This document shows, piece after piece, positions 1 through 7,412 of a stretch of 45,121 nt of DNA. The notes under the pieces were generated by a model. It was not told where the DNA came from. It did not search any database and saw nothing but the letters and a program-made list of their open reading frames with translations. Location of the stretch: NCBI GenBank assembly GCA_019115125.1, contig DXEG01000017.1:1-45121 (forward strand), in the 5' to 3' direction. The DNA is from Candidatus Blautia faecipullorum. Its GTDB lineage: Bacteria; Bacillota; Clostridia; Lachnospirales; Lachnospiraceae. Position 1 is the stretch's first letter. Each line of letters starts with the position of its first letter. A program made the position numbers and the translations under genes.

Positions 1-404
1 TCAGTCGAATTAACAAAATGTAGATTCATGTTACGTGGCATAGGATTTAATTTATGCCAAATACCAGTAGTCTTATAATATAGTCCATGTCGTTCTGCTA
101 TTTTAATAATACTCTCTACCTTAATAATAGCCATGAATACAATCATAGCTCCACCCTTTTTAAGCACTCGAACGGATTCTTCGAAAAAGTTATCCATTGA
201 TTTTTCCCAATCCTCAAAACTTAAATCGTCCCAACCAGCATCACCAAAAAAGTTATCACGCATCTTTTTTAGGTTTGTATCTCTACCTTTCATAAAATTA
301 CCTAAGTTATATGGTGGATCAGTTAATATAAGGTCTATAGAACCATTAGCGAGACGCTTCATAGAACGTATACAGTCTTCATTATATAATATAGAATCAG
401 CCAT
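1..404 (-). CDS. DNA methyltransferase (adenine/N4-cytosine type), partial, 3' end outside window
   Basis: The minus strand reads from ATG at 404 to the window edge, giving 134 residues of an open protein that begins MADSILYNED. It has the amino-methyltransferase catalytic motif TDPPYN near residue 33, and then KKGGAMIVFM, which resembles the strand after the catalytic motif in this fold. It ends in LHFVNST, where such enzymes often have an NSTE-type stretch. The family transfers methyl from S-adenosylmethionine to adenine N6 or cytosine N4 in DNA, either in restriction-modification systems or as solitary phage or element enzymes. It lies 36 bp downstream of a small HTH gene on the same strand and is probably cotranscribed. 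The missing C-terminus and unseen neighbours to the left leave its target and partner nuclease unknown. Confidence 0.8.
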   Translation of the reverse strand, partial: MADSILYNEDCIRSMKRLANGSIDLILTDPPYNLGNFMKGRDTNLKKMRDNFFGDAGWDDLSFEDWEKSMDNFFEESVRVLKKGGAMIVFMAIIKVESIIKIAERHGLYYKTTGIWHKLNPMPRNMNLHFVNST

Positions 405-440
405 AACTCATTTCCTCTGCTTTAAATTTTGTTGTTGTAC

Positions 441-653
441 TTATGACCGATTGTCGAGCTCAACCTCAACAATCTCACTCAACTGGCAATTTAACTCATT
501 ACAAATACGCACCAGTACATCAAGAGAGACGTATTCATTTTTACGCATCTTGGAAAATGTACTAGGGGCAATGCCAGTGGCAAGATGCAAATCCGATACA
601 CATAACTCTTCATCTATCAGTCTCTTCCAGAGTTTTTTATAGTTAACTCCCAT
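441..653 (-). CDS. Small Cro/C1-type HTH regulator, controller-protein-like
   Basis: This 70-residue protein is almost entirely one helix-turn-helix domain. The stretch VSDLHLATGIAPSTFSKMRKN forms the two DNA-contacting helices, followed by SLDVLVRICNELNCQLSEIVEV, which is typical of the XRE/Cro family. Such short proteins directly upstream of a methyltransferase often control restriction-modification genes, and many repress or activate their own promoter. Its promoter at 695-723 carries inverted GACTTT/AAAGTC words, which supports autoregulation. The ATG at 653 follows a GAGAGGTG ribosome site. It could equally be a generic element or phage repressor. Confidence 0.8.
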   Translation of the reverse strand: MGVNYKKLWKRLIDEELCVSDLHLATGIAPSTFSKMRKNEYVSLDVLVRICNELNCQLSEIVEVELDNRS

Positions 654-673
654 TTTGCACCTCTCGTTTACAT

Positions 674-779
674 GGTAAAGTCATACGATTATTAATTATA
701 TCACACTACTTTCGACTTTTCAATAGTTATTTTGATTTCTCAAATATTTATATGTAAAAGTCAAAATACAGACTTTACC
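674..779 (-). promoter_or_regulatory. Promoter and putative inverted operators of the HTH-methyltransferase operon
   Basis: On the minus strand TTGAAA (718-723) and TATAAT (695-700) are separated by exactly 17 bp, a near-consensus sigma-A promoter about 45 bp before the HTH start. Four copies of the word AAAGTC/GACTTT surround it (677-682, 714-719, 757-762, 771-776). The outer pair is a perfect 9-bp inverted repeat, GGTAAAGTC/GACTTTACC. One copy overlaps the -35 box and spacer. The symmetry suggests operator sites for the HTH protein itself; binding is inferred. Confidence 0.65.
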
Positions 780-800
780 CTCTAAGCCTGTTTTTTATAC

Positions 801-908
801 ATCTATCCTATCTCCTCAACCCCAATAAAAAATCTAACCTGTCAACTCAACCCTACACACATTTTTCACAGTTGACCTATTTCCTCATAAACAAAAATAA
901 GGATTTTC
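801..908. repeat. End sequences resembling those next to the recombinase gene
   Basis: Two related segments at 801-823 and 832-854 (ATCTATCCTATCTCCTCAAC and ATCTAACCTGTCAACTCAAC) are followed by an inverted GTTGAC at 871-876 and by AAGGATTTTC at 899-908. The same words, GTCAACTCAAC and then AAGGATTTTC, occur in the same order at 4888-5002 between the recombinase gene and rlmD. About 100 bp further right each copy runs into an rlmD 3'-end sequence. This suggests the end of an older, related integrated element. Confidence 0.5.
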
Positions 909-972
909 AAGATTAAAAGGCACTGCCAGACATTAGGCAGAAAATCTTTCAACCTAGAAAACCCTTTATTTA

Positions 973-1032
973 TCAGTGTTTTGTATACTCCCATTTCTCC
1001 ACCCTTGACATCAATACTACGCACTCAACATG
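973..1032 (-). pseudogene. Displaced 3'-terminal fragment of rlmD/rumA
   Basis: The minus strand encodes HVECVVLMSRVEKWEYTKH and a stop in 20 codons. The intact rlmD at 5074-6459 ends HVESVVLMSKVKK. An in-frame TAA lies three codons before the fragment, so it is not part of a longer gene. It matches only the last dozen or so residues of the methyltransferase, which is what is left when a site-specific element inserts into the gene's 3' end and supplies a new one. Divergence from the present rlmD end (five mismatches over 26 aligned bases) shows that the two ends have separate histories. Confidence 0.7.
1025..1032. other. Putative attachment-site core, left end of element
   Basis: TCAACATG is shared with 5108-5115. 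Both copies correspond to the codons for H-V-E near the rlmD C-terminus. The next eight bases in the rlmD direction (GACATCAA) are also shared after a diverged stretch, so the core could lie slightly to either side. Confidence 0.4.
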
Positions 1033-1208
1033 TAATAGTTAGGCTATTCCGCAAAATCAATCAACCACTTAAAATCGTCCGATTTCACAGTATCTCTCAA
1101 TCCTATCATCTTAACAACTGCTACTTTTTGATTAGGCTATTCTTCATAACAAAGCATTTAATTGATTACGAAACAACCAAAGCACTATCATGCTGATAGA
1201 AGCGTTAT

Positions 1209-2135
1209 TTACTCTTGCTCTCTTTTTGACATGCTTTCAACCAACACTACTGATACGCCACTATTTTCTTCTCCCATATCCATTATGTCCGCATAATTAC
1301 CCAGAGCCTCATCCAGAAGTGTTCTAGTACCCATATTTTCTGTATGAAAATGATTATATTCGCTACTTCTTGGAAATGATCTCACTTGAGCATTTTTTCT
1401 CTTAGAATATTTAAAAGCTGCTATTCTTAACAAATCCCATATCACTTTTGACCATCCATCTTCTGTTGAATACGGATTACTATCAATTGTACGCCCCGAT
1501 TTAAACTTCAATAAATTAATAAGTTCTCTAGATAAACTATTATTAATACATAAATCATCATCCGGCACAGCACATCCCATGGGAAACATACCTTTTCCAA
1601 GGTAAATTCCATTCGTTAATGGATTGCTGTCAATTAACAAATATTGCGCCCCATCATTGATTGTTTTAGGCAAAACGTTTCTTTTCTTACCGTTTAAAAA
1701 TCCTGCTCGATAATATGTGAATTCAGGCCACCTTCTATATAACTCTAACTGGTGTTTCTCGCTTTGATGTATTCTTAACAAAGGATAATTCGATACTTTA
1801 GCTTGAAGCAATAGCGCATTCAGTATCCTTTCGCTATTTTTTCTCCTCTCCGCATAAACAAATAAAATATCCCCCAACTCAGGCTTTTTATCTAAACCAA
1901 TATCTACTATCGGTTTTTGATGGCAATATACACTAGAAACTGAGAAATCATAGCTAGGAAAAACCGCTACCAATATATTAAAAAATTCTTTTATGAATTG
2001 AGTTGATAAAGCAAGCATGTAATCTGGCTCCTGCGGTCTACATCTAATTTCAATCCATTTCACAGCATTTAAAATTGCATTTTCAATTAGCGGTTCTAAA
2101 ATAGATTCATTATTATTTATAACATTCGCATTCAT
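1209..2135 (-). CDS. Unrecognised third gene of the Kiwa-like operon, possible PD-(D/E)XK nuclease
   Basis: I do not recognise this 308-residue protein as a named family. It has no membrane segment or signal peptide. Residues about 76-115 read as two strands around a short turn: D89 lies in ELGDILFVY and Q111-A-K113 in NALLLQAKV. A D followed about 20 residues later by (E/Q)-x-K on a hydrophobic strand is the signature of the PD-(D/E)XK nuclease fold, with a possible helical acidic residue earlier (E36 or E50). It starts only 8 bp after the KwaB-like gene, so it is almost certainly cotranscribed and part of the same system. A role as nuclease effector or accessory is inference; a non-catalytic partner is possible. 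Confidence 0.6.
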   Translation of the reverse strand: MNANVINNNESILEPLIENAILNAVKWIEIRCRPQEPDYMLALSTQFIKEFFNILVAVFPSYDFSVSSVYCHQKPIVDIGLDKKPELGDILFVYAERRKNSERILNALLLQAKVSNYPLLRIHQSEKHQLELYRRWPEFTYYRAGFLNGKKRNVLPKTINDGAQYLLIDSNPLTNGIYLGKGMFPMGCAVPDDDLCINNSLSRELINLLKFKSGRTIDSNPYSTEDGWSKVIWDLLRIAAFKYSKRKNAQVRSFPRSSEYNHFHTENMGTRTLLDEALGNYADIMDMGEENSGVSVVLVESMSKREQE

Positions 2136-2143
2136 TTTTTCTC

Positions 2144-3136
2144 CTAATTTTGTTCCATCGGCTGGGCTACTGTTTTCACATCAGTATCGTATTCAGTATC
2201 AGTCACATCAGAACGAGTGTATCTTTCATCAAATAAATCAATTAAGCTTTCCACTTCTTTGTAAGTATTTAGTACGATTTGATGCGAATCTTGATTAAAA
2301 TTGAATTTGCCCTGCCACCGCGGCAATGTATTGACTTTATTCATTAGTTGCTCTTGCGTTAAATCAAACACTTTTGAAGATCCAATACGCATCATCTTTT
2401 TTGCATACTTTGATTTTCCTCTGCTAATATATTCTGTCAATTTCTCCGTATTCTCAATAATGTTTTTTTGTATTATACATTGAATCGTCTGCTGTGCAGA
2501 ATGATAAATATAATCCTGAAATCCAAAATGCTTTTGTAAAAGTGAAGTATTATTGGTAATCAGATAATTATCCATTATTAAAATATCAATTTTCCTTGCT
2601 ATTGTCAGCAAACTTTCACGTTGTTCAGCAAACACAATCTGATTTTCAAATCGCATAAGCCGAGCCATGGGACTAGTCTTCTTTTTATTAGGAACCATAA
2701 TACTCCAAAGATGTTGGTATAGCCAAATCTCTTCTGTCCCTTTTCTGAGGCAGAAAATAAGACCAGAACTATCAAGTAAATCGTCATCTACAAATTTATC
2801 AATTTCATTTGGATCAGATAAATATGTAAACGGTTGAAAATTGTCTCCTTGTTCAAAAAACAAATACTTGTGCTGATTATCTGCTAACATACGTCCATCT
2901 GCATATTCACATTCCTGCGCTAAAAATTTTTCCTGAAGAATTTCCAAAAACATCTCTTTAAGTATCGTTCTAAAATTCTTTCCTTGCTCATTCACTTCCT
3001 CAGAAAACGATATTCTTCTTAACTTTGGAGAATCTTTTTTTACAAGAAAAGCTTCTAATCCACAACGTGTTGAATTATCACAATACTCTTTTATTTTTGT
3101 TCTAATTTGTTCCTCATTTAAATTTGCTTCTGGCAT
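2144..3136 (-). CDS. kwaB: KwaB-like protein (DUF4868-type), Kiwa antiphage component
   Basis: This 330-residue soluble protein has no signal peptide or membrane segment. The central part (about 170-225) runs SPMARLMRFENQIVFAEQ, then ARKIDILIMDNYLITNN, then LLQKHFGFQDYIYHSAQQTI. This resembles the DUF4868 pattern of a strand with D and I/L residues, an 'I.N' turn and an F-rich helix, as in KwaB. In known Kiwa systems KwaB is the cytoplasmic partner of the membrane protein KwaA, and the pair protects against phage. The gene lies 28 bp after a small membrane-protein gene, in the kwaA-kwaB order. Assignment is by motif reading and context only, so a remote relative is possible. Confidence 0.6.
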   Translation of the reverse strand: MPEANLNEEQIRTKIKEYCDNSTRCGLEAFLVKKDSPKLRRISFSEEVNEQGKNFRTILKEMFLEILQEKFLAQECEYADGRMLADNQHKYLFFEQGDNFQPFTYLSDPNEIDKFVDDDLLDSSGLIFCLRKGTEEIWLYQHLWSIMVPNKKKTSPMARLMRFENQIVFAEQRESLLTIARKIDILIMDNYLITNNTSLLQKHFGFQDYIYHSAQQTIQCIIQKNIIENTEKLTEYISRGKSKYAKKMMRIGSSKVFDLTQEQLMNKVNTLPRWQGKFNFNQDSHQIVLNTYKEVESLIDLFDERYTRSDVTDTEYDTDVKTVAQPMEQN

Positions 3137-3164
3137 ATTTTCTTTCTCCTTTGAATTTCATTTT

Positions 3165-3818
3165 CTAGTCATTATAAACAACAAAAACTCCATCCGAGAT
3201 ATATTTGCGCTTTATTACAGCTTCCTCTGCTATTGACGTTTTATATGTAATCCCGATATATGTTCTTTCTGGATATGCAATATCATTTGAGGGGTTTAGA
3301 AACTTAAACGAAAACGTTCTATACTTCATTGCAGAAAGTACTGGGTTTTGGTAAAAAGTATTAGATCTTGTTAATAAAAGAACAACCATTATAAGCATCG
3401 TTAAAAACACAATCAGCCCTCTAACAGACTCTACATCATCTGTTAAAAGAGGCAAAACATATGTTACTAAAAAGGTTGCCCCACTATCATTAGGCGAATC
3501 CTTTATTATAATTTGCTCTCCTGCTGATTTAAAACCTGCCTTTTGCATTCCATTGAATCCCAACGCAATTACAATCGTAATTATTAACCAAATAGTACTG
3601 ATAATTGAAATAATAAAACTTCCAAAAGAGACGTGATTTACTGCAACACTAAACGCACTTATTCCTGTGTTAACCAGAACTTCCCAAAATCTATGAACCA
3701 ATTTCAAATATAAACTTATGTCCAAATGCTTCATAAATAATAGCAAAAATAGCGGTGCGAATGACTGTAGAACAAGACATCTTTTTAAGTTTAAATTCTC
3801 AATATCCATGAAATCCAC
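3165..3818 (-). CDS. kwaA: KwaA-like small membrane protein, Kiwa antiphage component
   Basis: The protein has 217 residues with probable membrane segments near 14-30, 65-90, 118-130 and 133-152. A soluble tail follows, containing NTFYQNPVLSAMKYRTFSFKF and ending near residue 217. The pattern of four hydrophobic segments, then 'NP-L---Y' and a short beta-rich tail, fits KwaA of the Kiwa system, whose membrane assembly senses phage attack. It is the first gene of a three-gene operon and lies 66 bp after the recombinase stop, with a GGGGTG ribosome site before ATG 3818. A later ATG two codons in, at MDIENLN, is an alternative start. The name depends on the KwaB-like neighbour. Confidence 0.55.
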   Translation of the reverse strand: MDFMDIENLNLKRCLVLQSFAPLFLLLFMKHLDISLYLKLVHRFWEVLVNTGISAFSVAVNHVSFGSFIISIISTIWLIITIVIALGFNGMQKAGFKSAGEQIIIKDSPNDSGATFLVTYVLPLLTDDVESVRGLIVFLTMLIMVVLLLTRSNTFYQNPVLSAMKYRTFSFKFLNPSNDIAYPERTYIGITYKTSIAEEAVIKRKYISDGVFVVYND

Positions 3819-3884
3819 CCCTTTCCGATTTCTTTATTACTTAATTCATGCCTAGTGTTTACAAGCTACGTTTCCCAAGAGTAC

Positions 3885-4808
3885 CTATTTTCGCTTAGAA
3901 CTATATTTTTTGCTTTTCCTCTGTGTACCATTACCACTTCTTACCACGTTGCTCCTATGTGCTTTTTCCACCTGCACAGCCTCAAATACTTCTTTGGAAA
4001 TTATCGCAGGATTATTATCCGAAGACAAATATTGAACCTCACCCTTACCAAATTTCAGAAGCCGGACATCACCCGTATACTTCTCATTGCTAAGCATTAC
4101 ATCAATCGTTCTCTTACACCATTTCTCTTTTCCGGTAGGCGAAAGAATTTTTCGTTTTTCAAGTTCCTTAATAATGCCTATAACACTTTGACCACTGAGA
4201 TACAAATCAAATATCAGCTTAACATTTTTAGCTGTTTCTTCATCAATAATCAGATGGCCTTCCTTATCATGCTTATAGCCATAACATTTTCTATCGTAAA
4301 GTTTTGATGTTCCAGATGCCGCTTTTTGCTTAATTCCCCATCTGATGTTGTCGCTTCTTGATTCATTTTCAGCCTGTGCAAGAGATTCAATAATCGAAAT
4401 CATTAAGTCGCTATCTGTATTCGCAGTATCCAGTTCTTCCTGTTCAAATATTACACGAACACCTAATGCTCTTAACTGATTCAATGCATCCAAAATCTCT
4501 ACAGTATCCCTTCCGAATCTGCTGATATTTTTCGTAATTACTATCTCAATCTTTCTCAAATTACAATCTTTCAGCAAACGATTGAATTCTTTCCTTGCTG
4601 AACCCGTCTTGCTGGTAGCAATGTCCATATAAACATCTGCCAACACCCATTGTGGCATGGCAGCTATCAATCTTGTCAAATGAGATACTTGAACAGTCAA
4701 GCTTTGTAATTGCTCCATACTGTTTGTACTGACACGGCAATAAATCCCGACACGTTGTTCTCTTTTCGGTACCGGAGGTATGAAATGTATTTTTGAGTTT
4801 TCCTGCAT
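3885..4808 (-). CDS. Serine site-specific recombinase, short form
   Basis: The 307-residue protein starts with a resolvase/invertase catalytic domain. The nucleophile is the Ser of YCRVSTNS, and the supporting arginine motif SRFGRDTVEILD lies near residue 93. A 'Recombinase' DNA-binding domain follows at about 165-260 (CYGYKHDKEGHLIIDEE to IDVMLSNEKYTGDV). It stops soon after, with a basic tail RKSKKYSSKRK, and lacks the zinc ribbon and coiled coil usual in large serine integrases of 450-600 residues. Its position beside rlmD and upstream of the defence genes makes it the likely integrase of the element. Excision may need a directionality factor, which is not visible here. Cotranscription with the downstream operon is possible. 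Confidence 0.85.
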   Translation of the reverse strand: MQENSKIHFIPPVPKREQRVGIYCRVSTNSMEQLQSLTVQVSHLTRLIAAMPQWVLADVYMDIATSKTGSARKEFNRLLKDCNLRKIEIVITKNISRFGRDTVEILDALNQLRALGVRVIFEQEELDTANTDSDLMISIIESLAQAENESRSDNIRWGIKQKAASGTSKLYDRKCYGYKHDKEGHLIIDEETAKNVKLIFDLYLSGQSVIGIIKELEKRKILSPTGKEKWCKRTIDVMLSNEKYTGDVRLLKFGKGEVQYLSSDNNPAIISKEVFEAVQVEKAHRSNVVRSGNGTQRKSKKYSSKRK

Positions 4809-4880
4809 ATTTTATCATCCGCCCATCTGCCGCCTAATCACTATAAGCCAATAATAGCATATAGTAATTAGCCAATTCAA

Positions 4881-4960
4881 CCATACTGTCAACTCAACAT
4901 ATTAAATATCCATCCTGTCTACACAACATATCCAATATCTATTCCGTCAACTCAACTCTT
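4881..4960. repeat. Three imperfect direct repeats with 29-bp period beside the recombinase gene
   Basis: CCATACTGTCAACTCAACAT at 4881 is repeated as CCATCCTGTCTACACAACAT at 4910, and its GTCAACTCAAC core recurs at 4946, 58 bp (2 x 29) after the first core at 4888. The array lies between the recombinase start and the attachment site. It may bind the recombinase or an accessory protein. No gene lies in 4809-5073. Confidence 0.6.
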
Positions 4961-4992
4961 CCGATGGATATGTTCCCACGCATTGATTTCAC

Positions 4993-5051
4993 AAGGATTT
5001 TCGCCAACTTGATGCAGTCAAAAATTGCACCTCATTTTTGAAAATCCCTTG
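4993..5051. terminator. Hairpin downstream of rlmD, possible terminator
   Basis: CAAGGATTTTC near 4992-5002 is the inverted complement of GAAAATCCCTTG at 5040-5051, leaving a loop of about 37 bases. It lies 22 bp after the rlmD stop in the minus direction. The loop is long and the U-run is weak, so it may instead be part of the element end. Confidence 0.35.
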
Positions 5052-5073
5052 TTTTCAAGCCTTTTTCTTACAT

Positions 5074-6459
5074 TTACTTCTTGACTTTTGACATCAACAC
5101 GACACTTTCAACATGCACCCCCTGCGGGAACATATCTGCTCCGCAGACCTTCGTCAGTCCATACCCCCGGTCGCAGAGGTACCGCAGGTCTCTTGCCAGG
5201 GTTGCGGAATCGCAGCTTACATAGACCACCCTCTCCGGCTGCATTTTGACGATGGTGTCAAGGAGGGCTTCGTCGCAGCCCTTCCGGGGCGGGTCCACCA
5301 CGATCACGTCTGCATGGGCTTTCGCGCCGTGCTCCTGCTCGTATCGGGCATAATACTCCGGCAGCACCTCCTCGGCCTTTCCCACATAAAATTCCGCGTT
5401 CTGAATGTCGTTCAGCCGGGCATTTCTTCTTGCGTCTTCTATGGCCTCAGGGACAATTTCCACGCCTCTGACAAATTTCGCCTTCTGTGCCAGAAACAGA
5501 GAAATTGTTCCGATACCGCAGTAAAGATCCCAGACCGTTTCCGTTCCGTGCAGATCCGCATATTCCAGCGCTTTCGCATAAAGCTTTACCGTCTGTCGGG
5601 GATTTACCTGGAAGAAGGAAAGCGGCGATATCTGATAAGCCACCTCCCCGATCTTATCCGTAATATATCCCTGCCCCCACAGAATCTTCACCTGATCGCC
5701 CAGAATAACGTTGCTTCTTTTCCGGTTGATATTCAGACAGATGCTGGTCATGCCGGGAATCTCTTTAAGAGAAGCCGTCAGCTCTTTCTGTCCGGGAACA
5801 GACGCTCCGTTAATAACCAGACAAACCATCAGCTCACCTGTATAAAATCCGCAGCGGATAAAAATATGCCGGACAAGCCCCTGTCCTGTGGTTTCATTGT
5901 AAGGTTCAATATGAAATCTTTCCATATGAGCCAATACTCTGTCTAAAATCTCCTTATTCTGTGGTACGCCTAAGGCACAATCTCTGTTCTCAATGATCAC
6001 ATGGGTGCGGCCGGCATAAAATCCTGTGATCAGTCTGCCCTCTTTATTTCTTCCTACCGGAAACTGAGCCTTATTGCGGTAATGCCAGGGTTCCTCCATT
6101 CCCATGATGGGTTCCATGGGGATATCTTTAAATCCTCCGATGCGCTCCAGATTCCCCCTCAGCTTTTTTTCCTTAAAAACAAGCTGCTGCTCATAGGAAA
6201 GAGCCTGGAGCTGGCAGCCGCCGCACTGGCGGGCGGAAGGGCACACCGGCTTCACCCGGTAGGGGGAGGGCTTCAGAACTTCCGTCAGCCGGGCATATCC
6301 ATAATTTTTCTTTGCCTTCATGATCTTTGCGGAAACCACGTCCCCGATCACTGCGTCTTTTACAAAAACAGTGAAGCCATCAGCCTTGCCGATGCCTTCA
6401 CCGTCTGTTCCGCAGTCCACGATTTCCACTGTGATCATATCGTTTTTGCGATATTCCAT
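5074..6459 (-). CDS. rlmD: 23S rRNA (uracil-C5)-methyltransferase RlmD/RlmCD
   Basis: The protein has 461 residues. An N-terminal TRAM domain (about 7-62) is followed by iron-sulfur cluster cysteines C73, C79, C82 and C161, in CPSARQCGGCQ and NRDCALG. The SAM-binding methyltransferase domain contains WDLYCGIGT, DPPRKGCDEALL and the catalytic cysteine C416 in VYVSCDSATLARDL. It methylates uracils in 23S rRNA; Gram-positive members often modify two positions. It starts 5 bp after the yhaM stop, so the two are cotranscribed. Its last codons coincide with the attachment site of the adjacent element, which seems to have replaced the original 3' end while keeping the reading frame. Confidence 0.95.
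   Translation of the reverse strand: MEYRKNDMITVEIVDCGTDGEGIGKADGFTVFVKDAVIGDVVSAKIMKAKKNYGYARLTEVLKPSPYRVKPVCPSARQCGGCQLQALSYEQQLVFKEKKLRGNLERIGGFKDIPMEPIMGMEEPWHYRNKAQFPVGRNKEGRLITGFYAGRTHVIIENRDCALGVPQNKEILDRVLAHMERFHIEPYNETTGQGLVRHIFIRCGFYTGELMVCLVINGASVPGQKELTASLKEIPGMTSICLNINRKRSNVILGDQVKILWGQGYITDKIGEVAYQISPLSFFQVNPRQTVKLYAKALEYADLHGTETVWDLYCGIGTISLFLAQKAKFVRGVEIVPEAIEDARRNARLNDIQNAEFYVGKAEEVLPEYYARYEQEHGAKAHADVIVVDPPRKGCDEALLDTIVKMQPERVVYVSCDSATLARDLRYLCDRGYGLTKVCGADMFPQGVHVESVVLMSKVKK
5108..5115. other. Putative attachment-site core, rlmD end of element
   Basis: TCAACATG lies inside the last codons of rlmD and is shared with 1025-1032. The 3' end of rlmD is a known insertion site for elements with serine recombinases, which agrees with the neighbouring gene. 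Confidence 0.4.
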
Positions 6460-6464
6460 GAACC

Positions 6465-7412
6465 TTACACGTCTCCTGTTCTTCTCAGATTCGATTCAAA
6501 AAGTCTGTTGTATCCAAGCCATTCTTTTTTTCCTTTATCCGCGGCAAAAATCTCCGTCAGTGTCTCCATGCGCGCATCCGTATTATCCGCAAGGTTCAGA
6601 GCCACCGCCTCCGCAAGGGCAGGCTTCTTTGGAGAACCGAATTCCAGCTCTCCGTGATGCGCCAGAATACAGTGAACAAGCTGATTTTCCAGCGTCTCCG
6701 GAAAATCCGGTATCTCTTTCGCCAGATCATGAATCATCTGGGCTCCGATCACAATATGCCCCAGAAGCTGGCCTTCATCAGTATAGTCGTTTAACGGAAA
6801 GGAGGAAAGCTCCCTTGTCTTTCCTACATCATGGAGCAGGGCGGCCGTGAGCAGAAGATCCCTTTTCAGCAGGGGATAAGCGCCCGCCATATAGTCGCAG
6901 AGCCTCGCGACACTCAGCGTGTGCTCCATCAGTCCTCCGATAAATCCATGGTGAACTGTTTTTGCGGCCGAATGTTCCTGGAAGGATTTCAGAAATTTCC
7001 CATCCTCCACAAACAGCTTTTTCAGCAGGGCGGATAAATAAGAATTTTTTATGGTGCCGATCATAGAAAGAAGCTGGCGGTACATATCGTCCGTACTGTT
7101 TTCACTGACCGGAAGATAATCCGCCGGATCGTACTCTCCCTCGCCTGCTTTCCGCACTCTTTTGATATTTACCTGCATAGCTCCCGCAAAGCTGGTCACA
7201 TCCCCCATGATCTCTATGTAATCCAGCGCGTCGAATTCGTCGATCCCCAGAGAATTCGGATCCCAGATCTTGCCGTCAAGTGTACCTGTCTTATCCTGAA
7301 GTATAATGCTGTCGTAGGGCTTTCCGTTTTTCGTCACCGCCGACTGCTTCTGTTTACACAAATATATCCCGTTAATTCTGTCGCCTTCATGTAGCTCGTT
7401 AATAAAACGCAT
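6465..7412 (-). CDS. yhaM: 3'-5' exoribonuclease YhaM family (OB fold plus HD domain)
   Basis: The protein has 315 residues. An N-terminal OB-type nucleic-acid-binding domain (about 10-95, with SIILQDKTGTLDGKIWD and IMGDVTSFAGAMQVNI) is joined to an HD phosphohydrolase domain. The metal ligands are visible in HHGFIGGLMEHTLSV, LLHDVGK and LAHHGELEFGSPK. YhaM enzymes degrade RNA and single-stranded DNA from the 3' end and trim transcript ends. The length matches B. subtilis YhaM. It is the first gene of the yhaM-rlmD operon, driven by a strong promoter at 7537-7565, with a leader of about 115 nt. Confidence 0.92.
   Translation of the reverse strand: MRFINELHEGDRINGIYLCKQKQSAVTKNGKPYDSIILQDKTGTLDGKIWDPNSLGIDEFDALDYIEIMGDVTSFAGAMQVNIKRVRKAGEGEYDPADYLPVSENSTDDMYRQLLSMIGTIKNSYLSALLKKLFVEDGKFLKSFQEHSAAKTVHHGFIGGLMEHTLSVARLCDYMAGAYPLLKRDLLLTAALLHDVGKTRELSSFPLNDYTDEGQLLGHIVIGAQMIHDLAKEIPDFPETLENQLVHCILAHHGELEFGSPKKPALAEAVALNLADNTDARMETLTEIFAADKGKKEWLGYNRLFESNLRRTGDV

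Larger units (their letters stand above)
1025..5115. mobile_element. Compact integrated element at the rlmD 3' end with recombinase and Kiwa-like defence operon
   Basis: The proposed boundaries are the shared 8-bp TCAACATG at 1025-1032 and 5108-5115, each within an rlmD 3'-end sequence. Between them lie four minus-strand genes: a serine recombinase and three genes of a probable defence operon. The segment is clearly richer in A+T than the chromosome to its right. The element appears to supply the current last codons of rlmD. Positions 1033-1208 contain no gene; there is only a small CTATCA-TGC-TGATAG hairpin just after the last operon gene. The exact crossover point cannot be fixed by eye, and no conjugation or excisionase gene is visible. 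Confidence 0.6.

Noticed and set aside
133..642. Plus-strand open frame of 169 residues
   Set aside because: It lies opposite the methyltransferase and HTH genes, both of which carry recognisable motifs; the plus-strand protein has none.
4881..4960. Possible CRISPR array
   Set aside because: There are only three degenerate copies with 29-bp period and no unique spacers between conserved repeats, and no cas genes are present.
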